From Bacteroidales bacterium (GTDB lineage Bacteria > Bacteroidota > Bacteroidia > Bacteroidales > UBA932): 64,000 bases of DNA. Where the stretch lies: the NCBI GenBank assembly GCA_017630215.1, contig JAGBVR010000010.1, forward strand, positions 173,100-237,099, given 5' to 3'. The notes beneath the pieces were generated by a model that did no database searches, was not told the origin of the DNA, and saw only the letters and a list, made by a program, of their open reading frames with translations. Shown here one piece after another: positions 33,999-45,100 of the stretch. Positions within the stretch are counted from its first letter, which is position 1. Each line of letters begins with the position of its first letter. A program made the translations under genes and the position numbers.

Positions 33999-36149
33999 TT
34001 ACTTCACAGGTGCATCGATCACTGTACCAGCGACAGTGAAAGTAACTACAGCATCCTTATACTCACGGGCAGGATCCACTACACCATAACCTACATTCTG
34101 TGCTCTGGTATAAGCATCCTTGTAGAAATCCTCACGACAGACAGCATCTACTGTAGAATCTGCATCAATGCTTCCAGTAAGAGAAGCCGCGTGGAAACCG
34201 GTTCCGATACCTGCGGCATACTTTCCTCCGATAGCCTTGATTTTCGAATTGACGATAGTGATGTCATTGACAGAGTTTGTCGCATTCGCGGTGCAGTGAG
34301 TATCATAGCCGGAACCGATACCAGCTCCGAACTGTCCTCCGATCGCATTGACTGTAGAATTCTCAATATAGATCTTTACAATCTGCTTGTTATCTGCTGA
34401 AATATCGCCTGCATAACGGCTTCCACCGATTCCTGCAGAAGCGTTTCCTCCAAGAGCCTCGGAAATTGTAGAATTCAGAATGGTGATATCAGTATCCTGC
34501 CAATAGCGGGCACCGATAGCCGCCGCCTTGCTTCCTCCCTCGGCTTTATTGACTGTAGAGCCCTCGATGAAGATCACAGCACCACCGATTGCAGGTGCTC
34601 CCTCCGGCTCACTCTTACCATACTTAGGGTCGTTAAGGCACTCTGCCTGAGGATAACCGCCACGAGCTGAAACAGACTTCACATCCTTTATAGTAACTCT
34701 CGCATTCTCGCCACCGATTCCATATCCACCCTTGCCATATCCTTTGGCTGTCAGATAGTTAAGAGCATCGACATTGATCACACCCTGGCCACCGACTCCG
34801 CTTCCGCCATATGTATCGTCCACGCCAGCACCGCCTACAGCTACAAGCTCATTACCTGTAAGTGTAAGAGTGGCATCGGCAGGGACAGAGATTGCATCAG
34901 CTGCACCGGAAAGTTCTGCTTTACCGACAACGGTCACTTTCACATCTGCATTTTCCACAAGTGTAAGAGCGCTTCCCTCTGCGGCATCGATGACAGTATT
35001 GTCAAGTACAATGTCAATATCACCGCCGACAGTGAAAGGAAGAGCCGCGGTACCTACATTGATGATAGTACCCTCTGCACCCACGAATACCACGCCTTCG
35101 GCAATCTCTGAAGGAAGATTCCAGGTACCTGCAGGAACATAAAGTTCTGTACCTGCGATACGAGCAAGGCTGTCAAGCTTCTTCTGCGTGAACTCCACAC
35201 CCGGATCAATGATATTGAAATCAGGCTTCTCGAACATCTCATCAAGGACAATGCTCATAATGGCAATTTCAGTAAAGAAGTTACCTATGATGTTTGTACG
35301 ATGATTTCTCAGAACAGGAACATTATCCACCTTTACAGTTCTGTCGATATTTCCGCCAGTATACTTGAAATTTGCTGTAATGCTTGAAATCAATGCCGGC
35401 TCAGTACCTTTAGGAGCAAGGACATAGTTCATCGAAACATACTTATATCCGACTTTATTCACTTCAAGAAGACGAGGATCATTCGGAATGGCAGCAAGAG
35501 TGAAATCTGCAGCGGCAGTTTCAGTTCCGACAGACTCTGTAAGAAGATCGAGGGTATTAGGGACCTCTGCACTTACGAGAGAAGACTGCATTCCTGCATC
35601 CACTGATGCCTGGTCATAATAATCTACAACAGACTGATAGTCAGCAGATCCGAAATTGATCTGTGCAAAAGGACGATAAAGAGTCACAGTCTCCTGAAGC
35701 AGTCCGTCTGTTACTTTGAGATTCTGACGTACAGCATAGAAGGCATCACGATAGTCATCATTTGCCACGCCGTCATAGCTGACTGTCATCTTAGCGTTCT
35801 CCCAGTCAAATGCGAATGCACTGCACTGCTGAGCCTGAGCCCAGAACACCACATCATAATTCAGATCCTTGACGAGCTGAAGTCTGATGGTCGCAGTCTT
35901 TCCAGATACAGCCACACCTTCAGATGTGTTGCTGAGGCTCGGAATCATCTTTCCCTGATCAGTGTAGGTCGCATAATAAAGGACCAATGCCTTCTCACCA
36001 TCTGCAATAGCCTTAGTGCCGAGTGCTCCTGGAAGAGCCACCTCGAAGGACACTTCGGATTTTGCTCCGACCTGCTCGATCTGATCTACCTTCTGACAGG
36101 CAGCGGCACAAACCACAGCCGCCAGAATGAAATAGAAAATACGTTTCAT
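33999..36149 (-). CDS. Fimbrillin-like lipoprotein with glycine-rich repeat C-terminus (array gene F)
   Basis: A 716-residue lipoprotein; start at 36149 gives signal MKRIFYFILAAVVCAAAC with lipobox cysteine 18. The shared domain to about 310: VSFEVALPGALGTKAIADG, YDVVFWAQ, NDDYRDAFYAV, YRPFAQINFGSAD, YVSMNYVLAP and LRNHRTNIIGNFFTE. Then IIDPGVEFTQKKLD and a beta-strand region (about 330-470) like pectate-lyase helices. It ends in a Gly-rich part with repeated units such as AIGGA, AGIGGS, AGIGSG and AGIGTG (about 475-670), each tied to a strand like DITILNST or KIYIENST. This is the only array member with that repeat type. Surface adhesin role inferred. Confidence 0.8.
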   Translation of the reverse strand: MKRIFYFILAAVVCAAACQKVDQIEQVGAKSEVSFEVALPGALGTKAIADGEKALVLYYATYTDQGKMIPSLSNTSEGVAVSGKTATIRLQLVKDLNYDVVFWAQAQQCSAFAFDWENAKMTVSYDGVANDDYRDAFYAVRQNLKVTDGLLQETVTLYRPFAQINFGSADYQSVVDYYDQASVDAGMQSSLVSAEVPNTLDLLTESVGTETAAADFTLAAIPNDPRLLEVNKVGYKYVSMNYVLAPKGTEPALISSITANFKYTGGNIDRTVKVDNVPVLRNHRTNIIGNFFTEIAIMSIVLDEMFEKPDFNIIDPGVEFTQKKLDSLARIAGTELYVPAGTWNLPSEIAEGVVFVGAEGTIINVGTAALPFTVGGDIDIVLDNTVIDAAEGSALTLVENADVKVTVVGKAELSGAADAISVPADATLTLTGNELVAVGGAGVDDTYGGSGVGGQGVINVDALNYLTAKGYGKGGYGIGGENARVTIKDVKSVSARGGYPQAECLNDPKYGKSEPEGAPAIGGAVIFIEGSTVNKAEGGSKAAAIGARYWQDTDITILNSTISEALGGNASAGIGGSRYAGDISADNKQIVKIYIENSTVNAIGGQFGAGIGSGYDTHCTANATNSVNDITIVNSKIKAIGGKYAAGIGTGFHAASLTGSIDADSTVDAVCREDFYKDAYTRAQNVGYGVVDPAREYKDAVVTFTVAGTVIDAPVK

Positions 36150-36176
36150 AAAGTTAAATTTGTTTTTGTCTCTTGG

Positions 36177-36233
36177 CAACCCTCAGCCCGGTCAGGGGCT
36201 GGGGGTCGGGGTTATTCCCGGATGAGCGGGAAT
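36177..36233 (-). repeat. GGTCA-loop hairpin, copy 3, with a second hairpin
   Basis: AGCCC (36185-36189) and GGGCT (36196-36200), extended by CCCTC with GGGGG, loop GGTCAG. A second stem follows: ATTCCCG (36214-36220) with CGGGAAT (36227-36233). The compound form recurs at 59598-59665. Lies in the 89-base gap between genes G and F. Confidence 0.65.
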
Positions 36234-36238
36234 CTTTA

Positions 36239-39200
36239 TTACATAGCCTGAACTGTCCAGTTAGCACCGTTCTTAACTGCCTGATAGCCTTCAGCTACCC
36301 ACTGTGTAGGGTCGAAGTTGAAAGTACCGCCGGTGATGATTACCTGGCCACCGTTAGAGGTAACAATCTTATTATTTGAAGCGGGACCATTATATGTACC
36401 ACCTTTCACATAGATGATTGCATTTGAATCAGCCCAGAAGAAGCTGTTCTTGGCTCTATCATTTGTAAAAGTACCATCATTGACTGTAATTGTAGTACCC
36501 TCATCTTTAGCACAGAAAATATAACGACTTGTTCTTTCTGGCTTATGATTAATCACTCCGCTGTTAAATACGACATCAGCACCTTGTCCTGCCAATACAC
36601 CGGCACGAACGAAGTTTGCGTCATTGATAGTCACCTGATTTTCTCCAGATACTTGAATAGCATACCAGGTCGAATTGGCAGTACTACCAGCATTAAGCTG
36701 CTGATTCTGCATATTGAAGACAAGATCTCTAGTAACTTCGAAACCAGTACCGACGCTGCTGATAGTGGCAGTGAATGTAATTACATTTGCAAGGGTATTA
36801 TCAAGTGCATTCTGCAATTCAGAAGAAGAAGCGACATCCACAGCCGGAATGTTTACAGGGTAAACTGAGAACTTCTCTGCACCAGTGATTGAATACTTAC
36901 CTTCAGGGACAACAAATGCTTCCTCATCGTCACCGTTTGTAAATACGATATCATACTCCTGAGCGGCGCCACGAGTAAGAACGTTTGTACCAGAGAGAGC
37001 GATTGAATACTCGTTACCTGCTGTAAGCTTGCGCACAACTACAGGAAGGTTTGCCTTGATCGAAGCATTGTTAAGATCAAGAGCAGCTGTTACACCGTCT
37101 GCACGGATACCATAGCTATCCACTGCGAAATCAACATTGCTTATGTTGATATCTGTACTTGTACCGAGGGCGATACCTCTACCGCTATTCTCAATTGTAA
37201 CATTATCCACAGTCACACCAGCTGTTCCATAAAGCTGCATCAATGAATGCATACCAGCGACAGTACTGTTCTTCACAGTGATATCGAATCCCTGACGGAT
37301 CTTAAGACCAACGACCTTAGCATCACCAGTGAAAGTACAGCCATCCACTGTTACATTGTGAGCATATCTTTCAACTGAACCTGTGCTGTTAGACTCGATG
37401 AAGTTCAATTCAGATCCCGCGTGATTGAAATTGATGTTTCTGAACTCAAGTGTCTCAGCACCATTGCTGCGTGCCTGACCATGGATGAAGAATGTTCCGT
37501 CATAAGAATTAGCAGAACCATCGATAATGAGATCTACACCCTCTTTCTGAGTAATGATCACGTCACCCTCGATATCAGCAACGATCTTGATCCAAGTGCT
37601 TGCAGCGGCGGCATCAACTGCAGCCTGAAGCTCCTCGAGAGTAGCCACTGTCTGTGTATTTGTCACAACAGCCTCGTTTACAGTATTGTCTGAAAGGTCA
37701 TCAGTAGAGATCATACGTCCGACGATCTGACCTACATACGCATCCTCAGGCTTATCGACATACGGAGTATAAGTCTGATCAACAACAAGCTCAATGTTGT
37801 TTACAGTATTACGGTTCACAACAGCATTCTTCTGAGCAGTACCGATTACACCACCGATGCAGCGATATCCTACAAGATATGCATTTGTTACAGTGTTGTC
37901 TGAAACCTCATAGCCATTCTCTCCTACATAACCGATAAGACCACCGACATTGTTACCATCGTCATAGATGAATGTACCATCAACGATAGATGCATAAGGG
38001 ATAGAGTTGATCTCTACATTTTCAGCAGAACACTCCTTCACATTACCATAGATGAAACCTACGAGTGCACCTGCACTGTAATTACCCTCAACGAGGACAT
38101 CCTCAACGTTAAGGTTATAGATAGAACCCTTCACTCTTCCGAAAAGACCTGCATTTTCTCTTTCAGGCTCAGCACCTACTCTCCAGCTGTCACCTCTTAC
38201 TGCATAATCAGATACTGTATAGCCATTACCAAGAATTGTAACAGGATCTGTTGCCCAGAGATAGATAGGAAGGAAGCCCTGGCCCATCATATCGATATCA
38301 GCTGCAAAGCTGATAGTCTTTCCACTGAAGTCAATCTCACCGTTGTTTGACTTCTCTGAGAGCCAAAGGATATGACCCGGCTTCTCAATTGTATAAGTGT
38401 TGGTTACCATATCATACTCAGGCACCTCAAGAAGACCTACTGAAATACCCTCATCATCCTTAAGGAATGACTGGTCGATCACGATCTGGAGCTTAGCGTC
38501 AGCAGCAAAGAGGTCACCGATGATGTTCGTACGATAGTTCTTCTTCAACGGAACGTTCGCGATAGCGTGATGAACTGGAAGATCCATACCGAGATTGAAT
38601 GTAGCCTCCACGCTTACAAGGTCGCTGTCCTTAAGCATAAGCATATAGTCCATAGCGATCCAAGTATACTCGCCATTCTCAGTTACGAGCATCTCCTTCT
38701 CTGTTGCAATGCCTTCAGCCTCAAAAGTTACAGCACCAGTCTCATTCTCACCGACACCGTCAAGAGTGTTGAATGAAGTAGCGAGACCTGTCACGGTAAC
38801 CTTTGTTTTACCGACTTCAACAGGACCGAAAGATGTAGCCATCTTAGATGCACCGAAGTTAAGCTGTGCAAAAGGACGGTAGAGAACTACTGTCTCGTTG
38901 ATGGCACCGTTAACCTTGATAGTCTTTACTGCGTAATATGCATCATACTTGTCATTATTGCCATATGGCTCCATAACACTGTAATCCACATTTACATTCT
39001 TAAGAGTTTCCCAGCTGTAAGCACCGCAGTCCTTATTCTGAGCCCAGAAGATAAAGTTGTAAGTCTGGTCAGCTACGAGTGAGAGCTTGATGTCAGCCTT
39101 TCTACCTGATACGGCAGCAGATTCGTACGGAGTACCGTCTTCTGTGTAAACGGGAAGTTTCTTAGACCAGTTTGAGTTCCAGACCTCGAAGTAAACGATG

Positions 39201-39367
39201 TTTGCACTATCAGCCTGAGCGATTGCTCTGGTCTGAGGTGTTCCTGGAACTTCTACAGAAAGAGACACGAGAGCCTTGCCGTCTTTAACGACATTCACCG
39301 GTTCCTTCTGGCACGACGCAGCAAACATTCCGAGTGCCGCAGCCGCAAAGAACAATAATTTTTTCAT
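36239..39367 (-). CDS. Fimbrillin-like lipoprotein with GLUG and beta-helix modules (array gene G)
   Basis: A 1042-residue lipoprotein, lipobox cysteine 19 (AASC-QKEP). Shared domain to about 320: VSLSVEVPGTPQTRAIAQA, YNFIFWAQ, YRPFAQLNFGASK, YTWIAMDYMLML and LKKNYRTNIIGDLFAAD. Then a GLUG-type region (about 330-560) with AGLFGRVKG, AGALVGFIYG, VGGLIGYVGE. Then a right-handed beta-helix region (about 590-850) with VIITQKEGVDLIIDG, RYAHNVTVDGCTFTGD and MHSLMQLYG, shared with genes L and M. A second helix (ELQNALDNTL to GGTFNFDPTQW) ends the protein. Cotranscribed: 20 bases from gene H. Function inferred as surface binding. Confidence 0.82.
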   Translation of the reverse strand: MKKLLFFAAAALGMFAASCQKEPVNVVKDGKALVSLSVEVPGTPQTRAIAQADSANIVYFEVWNSNWSKKLPVYTEDGTPYESAAVSGRKADIKLSLVADQTYNFIFWAQNKDCGAYSWETLKNVNVDYSVMEPYGNNDKYDAYYAVKTIKVNGAINETVVLYRPFAQLNFGASKMATSFGPVEVGKTKVTVTGLATSFNTLDGVGENETGAVTFEAEGIATEKEMLVTENGEYTWIAMDYMLMLKDSDLVSVEATFNLGMDLPVHHAIANVPLKKNYRTNIIGDLFAADAKLQIVIDQSFLKDDEGISVGLLEVPEYDMVTNTYTIEKPGHILWLSEKSNNGEIDFSGKTISFAADIDMMGQGFLPIYLWATDPVTILGNGYTVSDYAVRGDSWRVGAEPERENAGLFGRVKGSIYNLNVEDVLVEGNYSAGALVGFIYGNVKECSAENVEINSIPYASIVDGTFIYDDGNNVGGLIGYVGENGYEVSDNTVTNAYLVGYRCIGGVIGTAQKNAVVNRNTVNNIELVVDQTYTPYVDKPEDAYVGQIVGRMISTDDLSDNTVNEAVVTNTQTVATLEELQAAVDAAAASTWIKIVADIEGDVIITQKEGVDLIIDGSANSYDGTFFIHGQARSNGAETLEFRNINFNHAGSELNFIESNSTGSVERYAHNVTVDGCTFTGDAKVVGLKIRQGFDITVKNSTVAGMHSLMQLYGTAGVTVDNVTIENSGRGIALGTSTDINISNVDFAVDSYGIRADGVTAALDLNNASIKANLPVVVRKLTAGNEYSIALSGTNVLTRGAAQEYDIVFTNGDDEEAFVVPEGKYSITGAEKFSVYPVNIPAVDVASSSELQNALDNTLANVITFTATISSVGTGFEVTRDLVFNMQNQQLNAGSTANSTWYAIQVSGENQVTINDANFVRAGVLAGQGADVVFNSGVINHKPERTSRYIFCAKDEGTTITVNDGTFTNDRAKNSFFWADSNAIIYVKGGTYNGPASNNKIVTSNGGQVIITGGTFNFDPTQWVAEGYQAVKNGANWTVQAM

Positions 39368-39387
39368 AATTTAGTGTATATAAATAA

Positions 39388-42087
39388 TTACTTTACCAAT
39401 TCAGGGACTCCAGCTGTCAATACCCAAGTATAAGGGCAATAGCTCTGATGACCTGCTCGTGTGCTGTTATAATCAGCAATAGCAGCATTCATTGCTTCCA
39501 CGTCAGCAGGAGTGATAGCTGAAACTGAATCAAATGCATAGCAAGCGGTTGAGCTACCGGTTCCGACTACTTTTGAGATACCTGAAGCCTTCACAGCCCA
39601 CGATCCGTAGATAAGATCAGTATTAGTGGTCTTACCAACAAGAAGTCCTTTACTTGCTGCAGCTGAAAGAGACTCTGCAGTGCTCCAGCAAGCGATAACA
39701 CCAGCCTCTGAATTAGGATGACTAGAGTTATCCCTAAAAAGCTGAGAAGTAATGCCACCTGCAAAATTACCAGAAGCAGTTACATCACCAGTGTTACCAC
39801 AAGCTATAATATATGCATTCCTATAATTCCAATAATCCCTTGTGTATCCTGAAATACCGCCTACATTTGAAGAACCACTTACCTTCGCAGCATTTACTGA
39901 GTGAAGAATCACACTGCCATACTGGAATCCTACAAGTCCTCCTACATCTGAAGAACCTGTTACAGTGGTATTTGCATCTGTAGAGCAATCAGACATTACA
40001 CTATAAGTATCAGATTCTCTTGTATAGAAATGAGCCGCGATTGCTGCTGTTTTAGCGCCTCCAGTAATAGTAGAATTATATACGTGGCAATTGCTGATGG
40101 ATTTTGCATTCTGAGAATAACATACAATACCGGCTGTATAAGATGCAGTCGAATAGATTACGGCATCGCTGAGAGAGAAATTGTTGATTGCCACTGCATC
40201 CATATTCATATCAGGCTCACCTTCACCTTTACCTCCATATAACACACCGATGAAAGAAGTGAAAGATGAAGTACTGTTCATACGAAGTCCTCTGAGAGCC
40301 TTTCCGTTACCTTCGATAGTTCCTTCGAAATAAGGTAAATTATTGTCTAACATACCTGCAGTGATCCAGTTGCTTCCGCTTGGAACTCCGCCAGAAACTG
40401 TGATAGGGTCGCCTGTAAATGTATAGGTCTCATTAGCAGAATCGATCTCTATTTCACGTGCTGGAAGAGTGACGTTTGCCTTGAAAGACACATTGACTGT
40501 GTTATCGATATAAGTCACATGATAAGCCCACTTTGCAAGACCATCTGCATTATATACATAATAAGTATTGCCCTCAAATTCATAGTCGATATCCAGAACT
40601 ACGTCATATGTACCATCACCGTTATCGATTGCACAGTATCCAGGTGCACAGAAATTAACCTGCGGATTCTCTGCCGCGTTATTTTCAGGATTGAAACCTA
40701 CATAAGTACCACCGGTAGCAAGGATCTTGGCTGTTCCATTCTTTCCGTTGGCATCGCTGAGATTAAGGACATAAGTATTATCGTTGAGACTGTCTCTGAA
40801 GAGACCTCCTGAGATATTGATTGTACCCTCTGAGGCATAAGCAGCTGTGTATGCACCTACATACTCACCACCCTCGATATTAAGAGTACCGCCGCGGACC
40901 TCGACTGCATAGTCCTCTGAGCCACCGTCTACAAGACCATCACCCTTGATAGTAACTACAGAGCCGTTCTGTACGCTGATAAGTGCCGATACTTCACCTG
41001 GACGATAAACTGACTGATCGTCGATAGTCTTGATGCTGTAACCGTTAAGATCGATTACAATCGGCTTGCCAGGACCTGCAACAGCAATCATAGGATTCTC
41101 CGGATAGAGAAGGATGTCTCCATAAAGAGTGATGAGACCTCCCTCGTGGAGAGCAGCGAACACGTCATAATCAGGCTTTTCAAATGCAGGCTCGATAACT
41201 ACATCGAGATGTGCGTCTGCAGTGAAGAGGTCACCGATAATGTTTGTACGATAGTTCTTTCTAAGGGGAACATTGCTGATTTCGTGAAGAACAGGAGCCT
41301 TCATTCCGAGGTTGAAAGAAGCAGTCACATCCACATTGCACTGGTCGTCTGTCATAAGCATATAATCCATAGCGATCCAAGTGTATGTAGTGTTGTTTGT
41401 CGCAAGAAGCTCAGTAGTATTAACCTTGCCTGCAGCCTTGAAAGTAACTGTTTCTGGTGTACCTATACCGATATGATTTACAGTAGAGAATACTGGTGCA
41501 AGGCCTTCTACAGTAATCTCAGAACCTTCCACAACGATATCACCGAAAAGTGAAGTCATCTTTGAGGCACCGAAATTAAGCTGTGAGAATGGACGATAGA
41601 GAGTCACGGTCTCCTTGATCGAGCCCTTAACTTCGAAAGTCTCGACAGCATAATATGCGTCATACTTGTCCTGGTTACCATCAGCGGCGATTACGCTGTA
41701 GTCGATTCCTACATTCTGAAGGTCAGTCACATCATAGGCATTGTGATCCTTGTCCTGAGCCCAGAAAATGAAGTTGTAAGTCTGGTCGGTGATAAGGGTA
41801 ACCTCGATGGTTGCCTCCTTGTTCACTACATCAGCAGTAGCAAGTTCACCATCCTTCGGATAAAGCTGTTTGCTCCAATCCGAGTTCCAGATCTCATAAT
41901 AAAGAATGTCAGCATTCTCCGCCTGAGAGATAGACATACCTGCCTTAGTCTCAAGAGTTTCCGGCATCTTTACGGTCAAAGTAACCACACCGTCACCATC
42001 AGTGACTTCGGGTGCAGGATTCTTCTGACACGAAGCAGCTGTGAGCAATCCCGCTACAGCGGCCGCAATCCAAAAAATCTTTTTCAT
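39388..42087 (-). CDS. Fimbrillin-like lipoprotein with beta-helix and GLUG modules (array gene H)
   Basis: An 899-residue lipoprotein, lipobox cysteine 20 (AASC-QKNP). Shared domain: VTLTVKMPETLETKAGMS, YNFIFWAQ, YRPFSQLNFGASK, YTWIAMDYMLM and LRKNYRTNIIGDLFTAD. The next part (about 330-520) has short strands with repeated NGY, IEGG, ISGG turns like a parallel beta-helix (IDLNGYSIKTI, LNIEGGEYVG, INISGGLFRD). A GLUG region follows (about 540-880) with YFEGTIEGNG, VGGLVGFQYG, VGGISGYTRD. Module order is opposite to gene G. Closest to G in the N-domain. The tail WVLTAGVPELVK ends the gene. Confidence 0.82.
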   Translation of the reverse strand: MKKIFWIAAAVAGLLTAASCQKNPAPEVTDGDGVVTLTVKMPETLETKAGMSISQAENADILYYEIWNSDWSKQLYPKDGELATADVVNKEATIEVTLITDQTYNFIFWAQDKDHNAYDVTDLQNVGIDYSVIAADGNQDKYDAYYAVETFEVKGSIKETVTLYRPFSQLNFGASKMTSLFGDIVVEGSEITVEGLAPVFSTVNHIGIGTPETVTFKAAGKVNTTELLATNNTTYTWIAMDYMLMTDDQCNVDVTASFNLGMKAPVLHEISNVPLRKNYRTNIIGDLFTADAHLDVVIEPAFEKPDYDVFAALHEGGLITLYGDILLYPENPMIAVAGPGKPIVIDLNGYSIKTIDDQSVYRPGEVSALISVQNGSVVTIKGDGLVDGGSEDYAVEVRGGTLNIEGGEYVGAYTAAYASEGTINISGGLFRDSLNDNTYVLNLSDANGKNGTAKILATGGTYVGFNPENNAAENPQVNFCAPGYCAIDNGDGTYDVVLDIDYEFEGNTYYVYNADGLAKWAYHVTYIDNTVNVSFKANVTLPAREIEIDSANETYTFTGDPITVSGGVPSGSNWITAGMLDNNLPYFEGTIEGNGKALRGLRMNSTSSFTSFIGVLYGGKGEGEPDMNMDAVAINNFSLSDAVIYSTASYTAGIVCYSQNAKSISNCHVYNSTITGGAKTAAIAAHFYTRESDTYSVMSDCSTDANTTVTGSSDVGGLVGFQYGSVILHSVNAAKVSGSSNVGGISGYTRDYWNYRNAYIIACGNTGDVTASGNFAGGITSQLFRDNSSHPNSEAGVIACWSTAESLSAAASKGLLVGKTTNTDLIYGSWAVKASGISKVVGTGSSTACYAFDSVSAITPADVEAMNAAIADYNSTRAGHQSYCPYTWVLTAGVPELVK

Positions 42088-42131
42088 AAGTTTAAAATAT
42101 AGTTGTTAATTTTTTTTGTTATTTCTTTTAA

Positions 42132-45100
42132 TTACTGCTGCATAACTGATCCGGTTCCTTCGTTGTCATCAGCGATAGTGGCACCTTCGTTTAAACCTAC
42201 TATCAAGCCATTGTAACCCTCCGGATTGTCAAGCCAATAAATGTTACCTTTATGCTTATTGCCTGATACATTGCCACTTACAATGTATCCGACGATACCA
42301 CCAAGGGCACGATAACCGGTAATGTCAGCTTCGTTGATATTGTCAGCAACACTTGCGGAATCACCTTTGACATAACCTACGATTCCTCCTACAGAGGTGG
42401 CATCCTTCGTATTCGAAGCAACTGATGTTACGTCAGCAATATTCTTACATCCTGTAACTGTAGAGTTCTGACAATCTCCGACAATTCCTCCGATATGCCA
42501 CTGAATAGCAGAAACTTCACCGGAATTTTCACAACCAGTCACGGAAGTGCCTGTAACATAACCAGCAATACCGCCTACAAATCTGCCACCTGAGACTTCT
42601 GCTGTATTTTTACAATTAGTAACAGGTTTTGATGAATATCCTGTAATTCCTCCGATGTAGTGAGTATTATTACCAATATTACATATTACAGAACCTGAAT
42701 TATTACATTCTGACGCACCTCCATTTCCTGTAATACCACCGACATATTTTTCTGATTTAGTGGTTTTTACACTGCCGGTGTTGTCTGATCCTGAAACAGT
42801 ACCACTACCTGTAATACCTCCTACATATGACGTTCCGGTCACAACGCCTGAGTTTTTAGAATCTGTGACATCACCATCTCCGGTAATACCTCCTGTATAA
42901 CCTATACCGGTAACATTTCCTGTATTCTGTGAAAATGATACGGAACCACGACCAGCAATTCCTCCAGTATTAGTTCGTACGGTGCTAGATATATCTCCCT
43001 TATTTAAGCAATTAGAGATAGTTCCATTAGAGTCACCTACTACACCGCCGATACAATATGAGGTTCCAGAAACTAAAGAATAGTTTGAGCAATTCACAAC
43101 ATTTCCGGCAGATTCTCCAACAACACCTCCAACATACTGTACTCCTGAAACTACCGCATAATTAGAACAGTTAGAAATTTCAGAATCTTTGCGTGCCCTA
43201 CCAACTACTGCACCTAGACTATTTGCTGAACTGGTAAGCGTACCACTGAGTACATTACAATTCTTGACTGAACCAGAATAAAGATCTCCTACAATTGCGG
43301 CGGTATAACGATGACTTGCCATAACGGAGACATTACTAAAGTTAATATTCTGGATTGTTCCTGAAAGGGCTCCTACAAAACCTGTATATTCAGAAGTAGA
43401 ATTGAGAGTAAGATTATAAACAGTAAAGTTATTTCCTTCGATATTGCCTTTAAATGTATAGCGCTGGTTGAAATTTGATCTTCCTATCGAAGCCCACACA
43501 GTTCCTTCTGGTAGAGTGATATCGGCCATAAGTTCAAGACTTACTACATATGAATTGGCTTCAGCACCTGCAGCAGCTTCTTCCCTCCAAGCCAAGAGAC
43601 CATTTGCTGTATATACCTTATAAAGGATATTGGTACCTACCACCTCACGAGTATAGTCTGTAGGTGAAAGAACGATCTCTGTTCCGTTATCGACATTGCC
43701 AGTCAGGGTGTCTGGTGAGAAGGCTGAATCCTGACCACCGACGAAGGCTCCGACACTTGTGTAGCCTTCTACTGAACCAGAATGCGTGTTATATGTCACG
43801 ACAGCTTCTTCGTTATATCCGACGATACCGCCGACCTTATCCTGTCCGGAAACTGAGCCGGAGTGAACATTGTCTGTAACAGATCCCGCATCAGCGAATC
43901 CTACGATACCACCGAGGTATGAGACTCCGGTAACTGCTCCGTGATTCTCAGAACCGGAAATAGTGTGAGCTGCATCGTACTTAGCACCAGAAATACCTCC
44001 GACACTCTGATTTCCGTCGACATCGCCATAGTTATCACAGTCGGTCACGGTCATAGACGAACCAGCAATACCACCGACATAATCATTACCTGACACATCT
44101 CCACGGTTAGTGCTTTCCTTGATGAGAATTTGTCCCTTGGTAAATCCACCTATGATACCACCGACATAATTTGCATTAGAAGTAACTTTACCGGAATTTT
44201 CACAATTTGTTAATTCAGTAATATTAGAATTAACATTGCCAGATTTTCTACCCACTATACCACCGGCATAATCACCGGTAGCGATTACGTCACCTGAGTT
44301 AATGCAATTACTTATTATCTTATCTCCTGCGTTTGCAGTTCCACTGATACCTCCGACACAAGTCTTACCTGTAACCTTTCCAGAGTTGGTACATCCTGTA
44401 GCTCCTCCCTGACCTACGATTCCTGCTGCATACTGTCCAGTACTGTAGATATTACCTGTATTATGACTATTTGTAACATTTCCTATACCTGAAATTCCTG
44501 CTACTTCTATATCTGTTCCTGTAATATTACCAGAGTTACGTGAGTCAGTAACATCACCAGAACCAGTAATACCTGCTACTGTTTTGTATGAAGTCACATT
44601 ACCGGAATTGGTAGATCCGGTTACATCACCTCGACCGGTAATTCCACCTGTATAACCATTCTTCGTAGTGTTATTTATAATGGTTCCGTAGTTCTGGCAA
44701 TTATCACAAGATACATATCCACCGATACCTCCAACATAATTTCCATTACCAGTGATATTTGCTTTATTGGTACAATTGACTACTATAATAGTTCTGCCAG
44801 GAAGAGAGGACTCATCAACACCGACAATACCGGCAGCACCTTGCCCACTGGACTGAATAGTACCATTAAGGATATGGCAGTTTTCGATTCTTACTGCAGC
44901 TGCAGACACTACTGCTGCAATACCAGCCACATATGAACTTGTAGAATGGATATTGACATTAGATAGATTTAGGTTCTTGATGGATCCGCCGTTAATCTGT
45001 CCTATGAATCCGGCACCTCTTACATCAGTCTTGACTGTTATATTGCTGATAGTATGTCCCTTGCCATCTATGTTTCCATTATAATGGTTAGGAGTATAGT